Shown here one piece after another: positions 1 to 6,457 of a stretch of DNA of 12,382 nt. Source of the stretch: Candidatus Bathyarchaeota archaeon (GTDB lineage: Archaea > Thermoproteota > Bathyarchaeia > 40CM-2-53-6); the NCBI GenBank assembly GCA_005888695.1, contig VBBH01000195.1, positions 1 to 12,382 on the forward strand, written 5' to 3'. Numbering within the stretch: position 1 is the stretch's first letter; every line of letters starts with the position of its first letter. The position numbers and the translations under genes were made by a program. The notes under the pieces are model-generated. The model was not told the DNA's origin, searched no databases, and saw only the letters and a program-made list of their open reading frames with translations.

Positions 1-355
1 TGGGAAAACCCGACTTCTAAGAATGCTCGAGTCAATCAACTAGCATAGCTAGAATCGTATCGTTCTCCGGTCAAAGAAACCTGAGAACAATGGGAGTCAA
101 CCGCAAACTGAACAGGTAATTAGGATTCAATAAGCGAACCCCCCAAAGCCGTTGTACGCGGAAATTCATCAAGAACAGTTTCTTTCCCACAAGAATCGAT
201 TCGTCTCCTCATGATTTACGTATAAAGAACTGGGGTGGGTACCGCTCAAAACAAAATTTTCTGAGCGCGGAAGGGAAGGATCCGCCCAAAGAACTAGAAA
301 GTCTACGAGTCTCTAACTGAGTGAGAGTAATCGGGCTGTAGACGCTCTTTCAAAA
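1..355. other. Intergenic region without a recognisable gene
   Basis: I see no open frame of convincing length or composition on either strand here. The only structure I can point to is a TATA-like stretch at 215-226 on the plus strand and a short hairpin at 243-267, listed separately. No tRNA arm pattern, no tandem repeat and no mobile-element end is visible. The stretch begins at the window edge, so it may be the distal part of a larger intergenic region. Confidence 0.5.
243..267 (-). terminator. Possible hairpin/U-rich terminator downstream of the EXORDIUM-like gene
   Basis: CGCTCA at 243-248 is complementary to TGAGCG at 262-267. An A-rich then T-rich centre can extend the stem past one mismatch. 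Read on the minus strand, the loop side carries TTTTGTTTT, the kind of T-rich run at which archaeal RNA polymerase often stops. It lies about 90-110 bases beyond the stop codon of the minus-strand gene ending at 356. A TATA-like stretch (215-226) just to its left reads the other way, so the hairpin could instead belong to a short plus-strand transcript. Confidence 0.25.
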
Positions 356-1258
356 TCACTTTCCTATCCAGCATGCGGCTTTTGTCTTGTCATACCAAGA
401 GTTGACATATTCGCCAGTGCTGATCCGATTGCAAACAAAGTTAGCATCACAGAAGTCGCACAACTCAAGATTCCCAATAACCCAGCCCGTTCCAGGATCC
501 ATATCCGTCTTTAATTCAATGACCTCCTCCGACAATCCCTGAGTCAAAGTATCAAGCGGACTATTGCTGCACTGGTTACATCCCTGACTGCAGGGATAAG
601 GCTCCACCGTATAGAAGGGACCATTTGGACCGTTGACAGTATTGTGAAAATCGCAGAATTGGCCGCATGAATTATCGCTGGAGAGAGAGGCAGTCGTGCC
701 TGGAGGGAGGAAGATGTTGTATGCTCCCGCTTGACCAAGATTCGCAACCGTCCCGTTCGCGATCCAGTCCACAAGAGCCTTCTGGATTTGTTGATCGGAG
801 ACTTGCTTCGGCGGATCTTGGCTGATCATGATCGTATTCGTCAGCTTTCCAATGCCCACATTGTACTGTCTTAATCCACCAGAGTATCCTCGATCTGTTT
901 CAATGTTGGCTGTGGCCTTATCCACGTTCTTGGCCCAAGATGAACCAGCGGCAGTCCCAAAATACTGTCCCCAATAGACGTTCTGCCACATGTAACCGTC
1001 CTTCCAAAGAGGGCCGCCATTGTACTTCACTCCCACAGCTTCCAAGGCTACTCGTGTGGAGGGATGTATTCGATGACCGCATGGTTGAGCATAATGCCAT
1101 ATTCCTGAAGGATGCCGGTCTACCGTCAACTTCACGCCGACAACGGGAATTCTCATTCGGGTCGTCGTCCCTCTTACGCCAATATGCTCGAAAGTCCTGA
1201 CCGAACTTCCACAGATTGGGCATGAGGTAACCTCCCGGCAGAGATCGCATCGTCCCAA
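356..1258 (-). CDS. EXORDIUM/phosphate-induced-1-like protein with N-terminal Cys cluster
   Basis: I recognise the family pattern rather than a specific gene. From about residue 79 the protein follows the EXORDIUM / phosphate-induced protein 1 plan: an N-G-G-P segment (80-83) leading to a V-Y-W-G strand (94-97), an F-C-D-F-H segment (201-205), and a late block with an E-x-x-E pattern, T-D-M-D-P (251-255), G-W, and E-L-C-D-x-C (265-270). In the bacterial and plant members I know, that late block carries HELxE. Here it reads S-E-E-V-I-E (243-248), so the histidine is missing. Before the EXO-like part there are C4-x2-C7, C13-x2-C16 and C60-G-H, which look like metal ligands. The start is TTG at 1258; the frame stays open about 40 bases further upstream to a TAA but offers no ATG or GTG. 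No signal peptide is visible, which is odd for a family that is mostly secreted. It stands alone between long gaps. Its function in archaea is unknown to me. Confidence 0.6.
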   Translation of the reverse strand: MGRCDLCREVTSCPICGSSVRTFEHIGVRGTTTRMRIPVVGVKLTVDRHPSGIWHYAQPCGHRIHPSTRVALEAVGVKYNGGPLWKDGYMWQNVYWGQYFGTAAGSSWAKNVDKATANIETDRGYSGGLRQYNVGIGKLTNTIMISQDPPKQVSDQQIQKALVDWIANGTVANLGQAGAYNIFLPPGTTASLSSDNSCGQFCDFHNTVNGPNGPFYTVEPYPCSQGCNQCSNSPLDTLTQGLSEEVIELKTDMDPGTGWVIGNLELCDFCDANFVCNRISTGEYVNSWYDKTKAACWIGK

Positions 1259-1357
1259 GGCTCTTTCACGCCGAGCACTTCCTCCCGGAACAAAGTCCGT
1301 TTATGGTTTGTTGCCGGACAGGGAAAAGTGCGGAACTAAGACGGACGATGAGCAGGG

Positions 1358-1615
1358 TTAGGGGATTGGTTCATTGTGACGTTCGTCTGGACAGATCCAG
1401 TGATCACCCTCAAGGAAATTTGCCCTGAGGTAGCATTGACGTCCGTGAGATGTACAGAACATTCTTCCTCGGACCACACTACCAAGACTCAACTTATGCC
1501 CGTCCACGCGAGGGTCGACCCGACTTTGGAGTGGCGAGCCTAACTCTTCATCATGATTCGAGGTAGGATTAGGATTTCGAGATCGTCGAGGCTCGTGTCG
1601 TCGAGAACGGCTCAA
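1358..1615 (-). CDS. Doubtful small ORF with a Cys/His-rich C-terminus
   Basis: This 85-codon frame opens at a TTG, with an internal ATG at codon 51. The first half is arginine/serine-rich, low in hydrophobic residues and looks unlike a folded domain. The last 34 codons are more protein-like: F-C-T-S-H-G-R-Q-C followed by F-L-E-G-D-H-W-I-C-P, a pattern reminiscent of small archaeal zinc-ribbon proteins. The second Cys-x2-Cys knuckle is incomplete, because C-P is followed by D-E-R-H rather than a second cysteine. It may be a decayed or very small zinc-ribbon gene, or chance. It lies on the same strand as, and upstream of, the EXORDIUM-like gene. Confidence 0.22.
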   Translation of the reverse strand: MSRSRRHEPRRSRNPNPTSNHDEELGSPLQSRVDPRVDGHKLSLGSVVRGRMFCTSHGRQCYLRANFLEGDHWICPDERHNEPIP

Positions 1616-1627
1616 TATGTGGCCGTA

Positions 1628-1636
1628 ATGTATAAT
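1628..1636 (+). promoter_or_regulatory. TATA-like box upstream of the YciI-family gene
   Basis: The stretch ATGTATAAT resembles an archaeal TATA box. If used, transcription would begin near 1655-1660, giving a leader of roughly 65-70 bases before the ATG at 1725. No better TATA-like sequence lies closer to the start. It is also close to a TATA in the opposite direction, so strand is uncertain. Confidence 0.25.
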
Positions 1637-1724
1637 GGTAGAATCCTCAAGTTAAGCGTTCCGCCGACAGATTTCACTTGTATCGAAAGTAGCAAACTTC
1701 ATCAGTTCAACCGTTTTCCTTAGA

Positions 1725-2066
1725 ATGCAGGCAAGCTCGCTCTTGCAAGAGTATCTCTACAAGATACAGCCAATCAGAGAAGGAATGCTCAAGACTGGAG
1801 CTACGGAAGACGAGAAAAGGATTGTTGGAGAACACTTCTCCTATCTCCAAGAGTTGATCGGAAAGGGCGTCCTTGTTATGGCCGGACGGACATTAAACAT
1901 TGACAACAGTAGCTTTGGCATCGTCGTGTTCAGAACAAGCTCTGACGAAGAGGCACGTGGAATAATGCTGGAGGACCCAGCTGTGAAGAATATGGTCTTC
2001 AGAGCAGAATTGTATCCATACCGTATTTCCTTACTCAAAGAGGAAAATGCTGGATTACTAGATTGA
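1725..2066 (+). CDS. YciI-family (YCII-related) protein
   Basis: This 113-residue protein spans a single YCII-type ferredoxin-like alpha/beta domain. The family signature residues are present: a histidine in the first helix (H37, in E-H-F-S-Y-L), the G-x-L-V-M-A-G-R turn (47-55), the strand F-G-I-V-V-F (64-69), and an E-D-P motif (83-85) before the final strands that end L-Y-P-Y-R. In characterised members the His/Asp pair forms a putative active site, but substrates are mostly unknown, so no reaction can be named. The start is the ATG at 1725. The stop TGA overlaps the TTG start of the next gene (TTGA at 2063-2066), which implies translational coupling and co-expression with the eL22-like protein. 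Length and composition are normal for the family. Confidence 0.8.
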   Translation: MQASSLLQEYLYKIQPIREGMLKTGATEDEKRIVGEHFSYLQELIGKGVLVMAGRTLNIDNSSFGIVVFRTSSDEEARGIMLEDPAVKNMVFRAELYPYRISLLKEENAGLLD

Positions 2067-2476
2067 CCAAAATCATAGTCGAAGACCTTGGAAAGGATCT
2101 TGCCTCTGCTCTCACAGAGTTCATGAGGGCGTCCTCTCCCACAGGTGCTGTGGACATTCACGCGACCAGCGTTGATGTAAACGGGCTGACAAACAAAAAG
2201 ATCAAGTTCCTACTTCACAAGTTCCTGCATACGAAAGGACTCAATGAGTTCGGAGTCCTAGATACTGCAGGCGTCTTCGAGATCATTCACCTCAAACCAG
2301 AAGCGAAGCGCGAGCAAAAGCACGAGAACCTGAAGGCAACCATGCCACACCATCCTCTACTAGCCAATACTCAGGGCCGACCTCTCAACGCGCCCCGGAT
2401 AAGACCCTCGGACCTCATAGAGCGTCAGGCCAAACCTATTCGAGGGAAGAAGGTTCGCGGCAAAAGTGGAGGCTAA
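2063..2476 (+). CDS. Small basic protein; candidate eL22-like ribosomal protein
   Basis: This is a 137-residue protein starting at a TTG that overlaps the upstream stop codon. The first 80 residues are compact: strand (2-7), helix with L-A-S-A-L-T-E-F (13-20), two strands (28-39), then N-K-K-I-K-F-L-L-H-K-F-L-H (44-56), G-L-N-E-F-G-V-L, and a last strand F-E-I-I-H-L-K (72-78). The order and spacing match the C-terminal core of eukaryotic eL22, where S-K-R-Y-L-K-Y-L-T-K-K-Y-L-K-K is followed by N-L-R-D-W-L-R-V-V and Y-E-L-R-Y-F. After residue 80 comes a basic tail rich in R, K and P, ending R-G-K-K-V-R-G-K-S-G-G, suited to RNA contact. A homologue of eL22 has been reported in Asgard archaea (Lokiarchaeota). 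The assignment is by eye and could be wrong; a conserved archaeal protein of unknown function is the fallback. Confidence 0.5.
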   Translation: MTKIIVEDLGKDLASALTEFMRASSPTGAVDIHATSVDVNGLTNKKIKFLLHKFLHTKGLNEFGVLDTAGVFEIIHLKPEAKREQKHENLKATMPHHPLLANTQGRPLNAPRIRPSDLIERQAKPIRGKKVRGKSGG

Positions 2477-2492
2477 GCAATGCCTCGATTCG

Positions 2493-3092
2493 CTACCGGC
2501 TCAGGTACAGATTGTCTTCGACAAAAAACCTGTAAGGCTCATCTACAGCCTTGGATATTCCAACCCTTGGAGACACACCAAGTCCGAACTTTGCAAACTT
2601 ACCATCGCTTGCTATTTGCAAGCCCTTAGAGTCTACAAAGCTCAGACCGTCATGTTTGTCTCGAGTAATCCCGAGAGCTCTGCACAGCCTTCCGGGACCA
2701 TTGGTCGAGCTTCGAATATTCTGAATAGGCTCGATTGCTCTGATCAAAACTGCCTCACCGGGCCGCGTGACAGCGTTGATGCAGTGTACTTGGTGAATGC
2801 AATAGATGTATGCTGTCCCTGGCCCTTTGAACATCGACTGATTCCTTTTCGTGAGCCCATTGTAGGAATGGCAGGCCGGATCGTCTCTGAGGTAGGCTTC
2901 GTCTTCAACAATGTATCCGGATCGCCAAGTCCGACCATCACGAACCCGCAATACCTTGCCTAGTAAGTCCCGGGCCACACTTAGGGTAGCTCTAGAGTAG
3001 AATTTGATAGGTAAAACTTTTCCTTGTTGCGTCTCTAGTTTACGATCCGTAGACCAGCTCTCCGTTGATGAAAGTCTGGACAACTCTAACAT
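2493..3092 (-). CDS. mpg: DNA-3-methyladenine glycosylase, AAG/MPG family
   Basis: This monofunctional base-excision glycosylase removes alkylated purines. Family landmarks are L-P-I-K-F-Y-S (27-33), A-R-D-L-L-G-K-V-L (40-48), V-E-D-E-A-Y (62-67), H75-S, K-R-N-Q-S-M-F (82-88), G-P-G-T-A-Y-I-Y (90-97), C-I-N (104-106), L-I-R-A-I-E-P and G-P-G-R-L-C-R-A-L-G-I. By alignment to human AAG the catalytic Glu125 is E65, Tyr127 is Y67, His136 is H75 and Tyr159 is Y97. Tyr162, which wedges into the DNA, is H100, and the usual Y-G-M-H-Y segment reads H-Q-V-H with one residue fewer. The frame starts at ATG 3092 inside the end of the amidohydrolase gene (53-base overlap); a TTG three codons later is an alternative, and the family domain begins only near residue 27. 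It is the last gene of a minus-strand run. Confidence 0.88.
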   Translation of the reverse strand: MLELSRLSSTESWSTDRKLETQQGKVLPIKFYSRATLSVARDLLGKVLRVRDGRTWRSGYIVEDEAYLRDDPACHSYNGLTKRNQSMFKGPGTAYIYCIHQVHCINAVTRPGEAVLIRAIEPIQNIRSSTNGPGRLCRALGITRDKHDGLSFVDSKGLQIASDGKFAKFGLGVSPRVGISKAVDEPYRFFVEDNLYLSR

Positions 3093-4620
3093 CCCTCAAT
3101 TCCTTACCGTTCGGGCTGTGAGGATCACGGTCCAATACGACAAAGTCCGCTCTCTTCCCTGGTTCAATTGTGCCCTGGCTGGACTCTGAATGGGATGCGT
3201 AAGCTCCTCCGATTGTGTATGCTGAGAGCGTCTGGTCCACTGTCAGACTTTCCTCGTTTGTGAGTCCAGGTCGTGTCACTGCGGACCATACTCCTTCCAT
3301 CGGGTTGGGATCCTCCACAGGACCGTCGGAGCCCGCGGCCAAGGGAACACCGTTTTTCAGCATGGATCGAAACGGGTAGAGATATTGCGAGCGTCTTTTG
3401 CCAAGCCGATCGATTGCCCAACTGTCGGAGTAGATGAAACGCGGTTGGACAGATGCGATTAGACCTAGGTTCCGCATCCTCTTCATGAGGGCAAGTGGAA
3501 TAATAGAGCAGTGCTCGACTCTATGTCTCAGCTTCCTGCGCGCCGATGCTCGAGATGTGGTTTCGAGAACTTTCAGAATTGTGCCTAAGGCTCTGTCACC
3601 GATCGCATGCATACAAAGCTGGAAGCCAGCGTCCTCTGCCCTGACTACTAGTTCGTTCAGTTTCTCCTCTGAGAAGGTCAGCATTCCCATACTATCAGGC
3701 TGGTCTGAATAGGGTTCACTCAGGGCGGCGGTACGAGCCCCTAGTGAGCCGTCCATGAATATCTTCACTCCCCCGATCCGGAAGCATCCATTGTTCGTCT
3801 CTGTCGCGAAGCCCGCCTTCACCGCTTCGTCAAAGGAGTCGAGTGGAATGATCGCGTAGATTGACTGTTTGATTCTGCCTGCATCCCACAAGCGTCTGAG
3901 GACACGTAGCTCTTGGGCATTGTTGATTATGCAGTGCAATGACGTCAAGCCGACTCGAAGGAGCCTCTGGGACGCGGTGACCAGAGCTGCTTCCACAACT
4001 TTGTCGTCGTAACGGATCATTTGTTCCACGAGCCCAAGCGCGTTTTCCTTTAGCAGTCCGGTTGGCTCACCATTCAGAGGATCGCGGACTATCTCGCCTG
4101 CTTCAGGGTTTTGGGTCCTGCGGTTAATGTTAGCAATCTTTAGCGCAGCGGAGTTTGCGACTGCGATATGACCGCACACTCGCCTTAGCAGGACGGGATT
4201 CGGAGCTGTGTCGTCCAGGTCGGTTTTCTCCAGGTATCGATGTTCTCGAAGTTTTTCCTGATCCCAACCTCTTCCGACAATCCAACCATTGGGATTCTTC
4301 CGCGCCGCCTTGGCAACTGCTTCTTTGATGTCTTCGATCGATCTCGCATCGTACAACTTCACATTGCTTAGCATCATTCCATAGTTCAGGAGATGAATGT
4401 GAGAGTCGGTGAAGCCGGGAAGAACGGTCTTACCTCTTAGGTCGATCGTCTTGACAGATCTTGACCTCAGTTTCAGGATCTTCTGATCTGTCCCAACATC
4501 CGTCACAAGTCCATTCCAGATTGCCACGGCCTGTGCAAGTGAGCGCTGGTCTGCACGTGGATAGATTCGTGCATTGTACAGGATTAGATCGGGGGTTGCC
4601 AAACTTGGATTTCTTACCAA
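3040..4620 (-). CDS. YtcJ-type metal-dependent amidohydrolase (amidohydrolase family 3)
   Basis: This 526-residue protein has the full amidohydrolase-3 architecture. A beta-sandwich segment (11-70) ends in L-P-G-F-T-D-S-H-I-H, giving metal ligands H74 and H76. The TIM-barrel follows, with G-H-I-A-V-A-N-S (150-157), K286 in V-K-I-F-M-D-G-S-L-G, H338 in M-H-A-I-G-D, H370 in R-V-E-H-C, and D432 in A-G-S-D-G-P-V. The closing sandwich strand has I-E-P-G-K-R-A-D-F-V-V-L-D. These are the residues expected for a working metallohydrolase. The substrate is unknown: family members hydrolyse amides, formamides and carbamates. The start is TTG at 4620, 22 bases after the DUF255 gene's stop, and no in-frame ATG lies nearby. 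Its 3' end overlaps the glycosylase gene, so the three genes are likely one transcript. No signal peptide is seen, so it is probably cytoplasmic. Confidence 0.9.
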   Translation of the reverse strand: MVRNPSLATPDLILYNARIYPRADQRSLAQAVAIWNGLVTDVGTDQKILKLRSRSVKTIDLRGKTVLPGFTDSHIHLLNYGMMLSNVKLYDARSIEDIKEAVAKAARKNPNGWIVGRGWDQEKLREHRYLEKTDLDDTAPNPVLLRRVCGHIAVANSAALKIANINRRTQNPEAGEIVRDPLNGEPTGLLKENALGLVEQMIRYDDKVVEAALVTASQRLLRVGLTSLHCIINNAQELRVLRRLWDAGRIKQSIYAIIPLDSFDEAVKAGFATETNNGCFRIGGVKIFMDGSLGARTAALSEPYSDQPDSMGMLTFSEEKLNELVVRAEDAGFQLCMHAIGDRALGTILKVLETTSRASARRKLRHRVEHCSIIPLALMKRMRNLGLIASVQPRFIYSDSWAIDRLGKRRSQYLYPFRSMLKNGVPLAAGSDGPVEDPNPMEGVWSAVTRPGLTNEESLTVDQTLSAYTIGGAYASHSESSQGTIEPGKRADFVVLDRDPHSPNGKELRDVRVVQTFINGELVYGS

Positions 4621-4642
4621 GGTGTGGATTAAGCCAAATCGT

Positions 4643-6385
4643 CTATGATTGGGCGGCGACCGGGGCTGGGCCTGTTTTCAGCAGGGATTTTACGGACTCA
4701 TGTATTTGTTCGGGTTGTTTGAGAGGCGGGCCACAAACTTTCCCGACACAGACATAGGCCAAGGCACCGGTGGTCGATTCGTAACCTAAGTCCTTGACCC
4801 TCTTCGAATCCTTTTGAGGATCGAGGTATAGGACGCTTCTTCTTGCGTCGTATACATTCAATGATTCTTGTTTGAACTTCTCGAAATCCTTGCCCTTCAA
4901 GGGCCCGACGATGGAAATCCCCACAGGTCCGTTGAGATACATGTCGAGACCGAGCGCATAGGATGATGCCATTATTCCGTATCGTTCGAAATCAGCAGTG
5001 TACAGTTTCAAAGCTCGTCCCGCCGCCTCTGCCATCTTGTTGTCTGAGGTGGCATGCGATAGTCGGATTAGAGCTGTTGCAACGAGGGAGTTCTCATCCA
5101 TTGGCTTGTCCCTCATTCTAAGCTCACCGATATCGGCTCCTCTCTCAGGTATGTCGTAGAAACCTCCGTCCTTAGCGTCTTGCAGAGTTGTCATCAAATG
5201 CGCCGCGAGTTTGCTGGCCGTCTCAACATACTTCCTCGTCCCAATGTATTCGTAGGCATCGAGCAGGGCCTGAATCACGAGTGCATGATCAACCAAGAGT
5301 CCGGTCGGAGCATCCTCTCTGTTGTAGTGGGACAACAAGCCGTCTTCCCTCAGATTCGCTTCTAGTAAATTGTCTAGTGCTTGAATTGCGAATTTTGAAA
5401 GATCCCGTCTCTTCAGGAGGAAACCGGCCAATAGATAGGACGAAATGAAGAGTGCATTGAAGTTCGTATAGATAGTTTGATCAATCTTTGGTGCGGCATG
5501 TTTCTTCCTTGCTTCTCTATCCAGTTTGTAGTATTCCTCGTCGGCATCCTGGCTCCCGTAAAACCCGGGCTTCAACCGATCCGTCAGAACATTATCGACA
5601 TATCGAATAATCCCTTCCGCCACCTCTTTGTAGAAAGGATTACTCGTCAACTCGTATGCATGCAGATAGACTGCCAATAGTTTCGCGTTATCTTCAGCCA
5701 TCTTCTCGAAATGTGGAATACTCCAATCCCGCGTAGTAGAGTAACGGAAGAAACCACCTTCGACCGTGTCGTAGACGCCTCCCTTACCCATCTTGTCCAG
5801 CGTCCTTGATGCGACCGTCATCATTTCCTTCTCGTCATTATAATGAAAACGCAGGAGAGCAAGTTCAAGAGCCTCTGTGTGTGGGAACTTTGGCTCGAAT
5901 CCGAATCCTCCATAGTCGATGTCGAAGTTGACTGCCATTGTGGTGGAGATGTCCCGGATGAGCCTCTCAGTCAACTCCTCGCCTGTGGGCTTTGGAATAT
6001 TGACCGGTCCAAGTTTGCTTCTAATTTTTCCCTTCGACTTTTGATAGAGATCAGTCACGGATCGTAATACTTCACGCATTTGTTGTGGAGGAATGTAGGT
6101 GCCGCCGGTGATCACTTTCCCTTCAGAGTCGAGGAATACGGTGCTTGGCCAGCCGCCCATGTTGTAGCGTCGATTCACATCTGGTCGTTTGTCCGTGTCC
6201 ACTCTGACCGCGACGAAGTTCTTGGTTACTAGGTCGGCGACGGTCGGGTCGGAATAGGACGTCTTGTCCATGACGTGGCACCAGTGACACCATGAGCCGA
6301 AAATATCCAGCAGTATGGGCTTCTGTTCCAGCTTCGCCTTTTCAAAGGCTTCCTTGCTCCAGTCCTGCCATTTTATCTCTGGCAT
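4643..6385 (-). CDS. DUF255 / SSP411-type protein: thioredoxin-fold domain plus (alpha/alpha)6-like domain
   Basis: The N-terminal third is a thioredoxin-like domain of the DsbH/YyaL type. It has the signature W-C-H-W-C-H-V-M (32-39, with C33 and C36), V-R-V-D-T-D-K-R-P-D (60-69) and the cis-proline segment G-G-W-P-S-T-V-F (77-84). The remainder (about 130-560) is helical and resembles glycosidase-like (alpha/alpha)6 barrels, with F-P-H, G-G-F-F-R-Y-S, H-F-E-K-M and S-Q-D-A-D-E as conserved points. At 580 residues it is shorter than many relatives of about 680, mainly in the C-terminal part. The cellular role of this widespread family is not established; redox or carbohydrate-related activity is only inferred from the folds. 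The start is ATG 6385, about 37 bases from a TATA-like box. It appears to lead the minus-strand run DUF255-amidohydrolase-glycosylase. Confidence 0.9.
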   Translation of the reverse strand: MPEIKWQDWSKEAFEKAKLEQKPILLDIFGSWCHWCHVMDKTSYSDPTVADLVTKNFVAVRVDTDKRPDVNRRYNMGGWPSTVFLDSEGKVITGGTYIPPQQMREVLRSVTDLYQKSKGKIRSKLGPVNIPKPTGEELTERLIRDISTTMAVNFDIDYGGFGFEPKFPHTEALELALLRFHYNDEKEMMTVASRTLDKMGKGGVYDTVEGGFFRYSTTRDWSIPHFEKMAEDNAKLLAVYLHAYELTSNPFYKEVAEGIIRYVDNVLTDRLKPGFYGSQDADEEYYKLDREARKKHAAPKIDQTIYTNFNALFISSYLLAGFLLKRRDLSKFAIQALDNLLEANLREDGLLSHYNREDAPTGLLVDHALVIQALLDAYEYIGTRKYVETASKLAAHLMTTLQDAKDGGFYDIPERGADIGELRMRDKPMDENSLVATALIRLSHATSDNKMAEAAGRALKLYTADFERYGIMASSYALGLDMYLNGPVGISIVGPLKGKDFEKFKQESLNVYDARRSVLYLDPQKDSKRVKDLGYESTTGALAYVCVGKVCGPPLKQPEQIHESVKSLLKTGPAPVAAQS

Positions 6386-6418
6386 GTGATCTTACGAGAA
6401 TCAGAATCCCGTCAGAAT

Positions 6419-6426
6419 GATATAAG
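6419..6426. promoter_or_regulatory. Shared TATA-like box between divergent genes
   Basis: GATATAAG on the plus strand reads CTTATATC on the minus strand, and both resemble an archaeal TATA box. Its centre (about 6422) is 36-38 bases from each start codon: ATG 6385 on the minus strand and TTG 6458 on the plus strand. With the usual 25-27 base spacing to the transcription start, both leaders would be about 10 bases. A GGTGAG at 6441-6446 could act as a ribosome site for the plus gene only if transcription starts further upstream than this. Confidence 0.4.
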
Positions 6427-6457
6427 GGCCCCTTGCAATTGGTGAGATTGGCGGACC

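Larger units (their letters stand above)
1259..1724. other. Long gap holding only a doubtful small ORF and a TATA-like box
   Basis: Between the EXORDIUM-like gene and the YciI-family gene there are 466 bases with no convincing gene. It contains the weak minus-strand ORF at 1358-1615 and a TATA-like stretch at 1628-1636, both listed separately. No tRNA, repeat array or mobile-element end was seen. Confidence 0.5.

Noticed and set aside
918..1250. Minus-strand frame overlapping the EXORDIUM-like gene
   Set aside because: The other frame carries the recognisable EXO-like blocks and continues much further; this one ends early and has no motif.
1646..1661. Short sequence TTAAGCGTTC shared, with small differences, with 12156-12167
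   Set aside because: The match is only about ten bases, without flanking similarity, and is expected by chance or near chance at this window size.
2466..2963. Long plus-strand open frame directly after the eL22-like gene
   Set aside because: It lies antisense to the glycosylase gene, whose family motifs are unmistakable, and its own translation shows no domain pattern.
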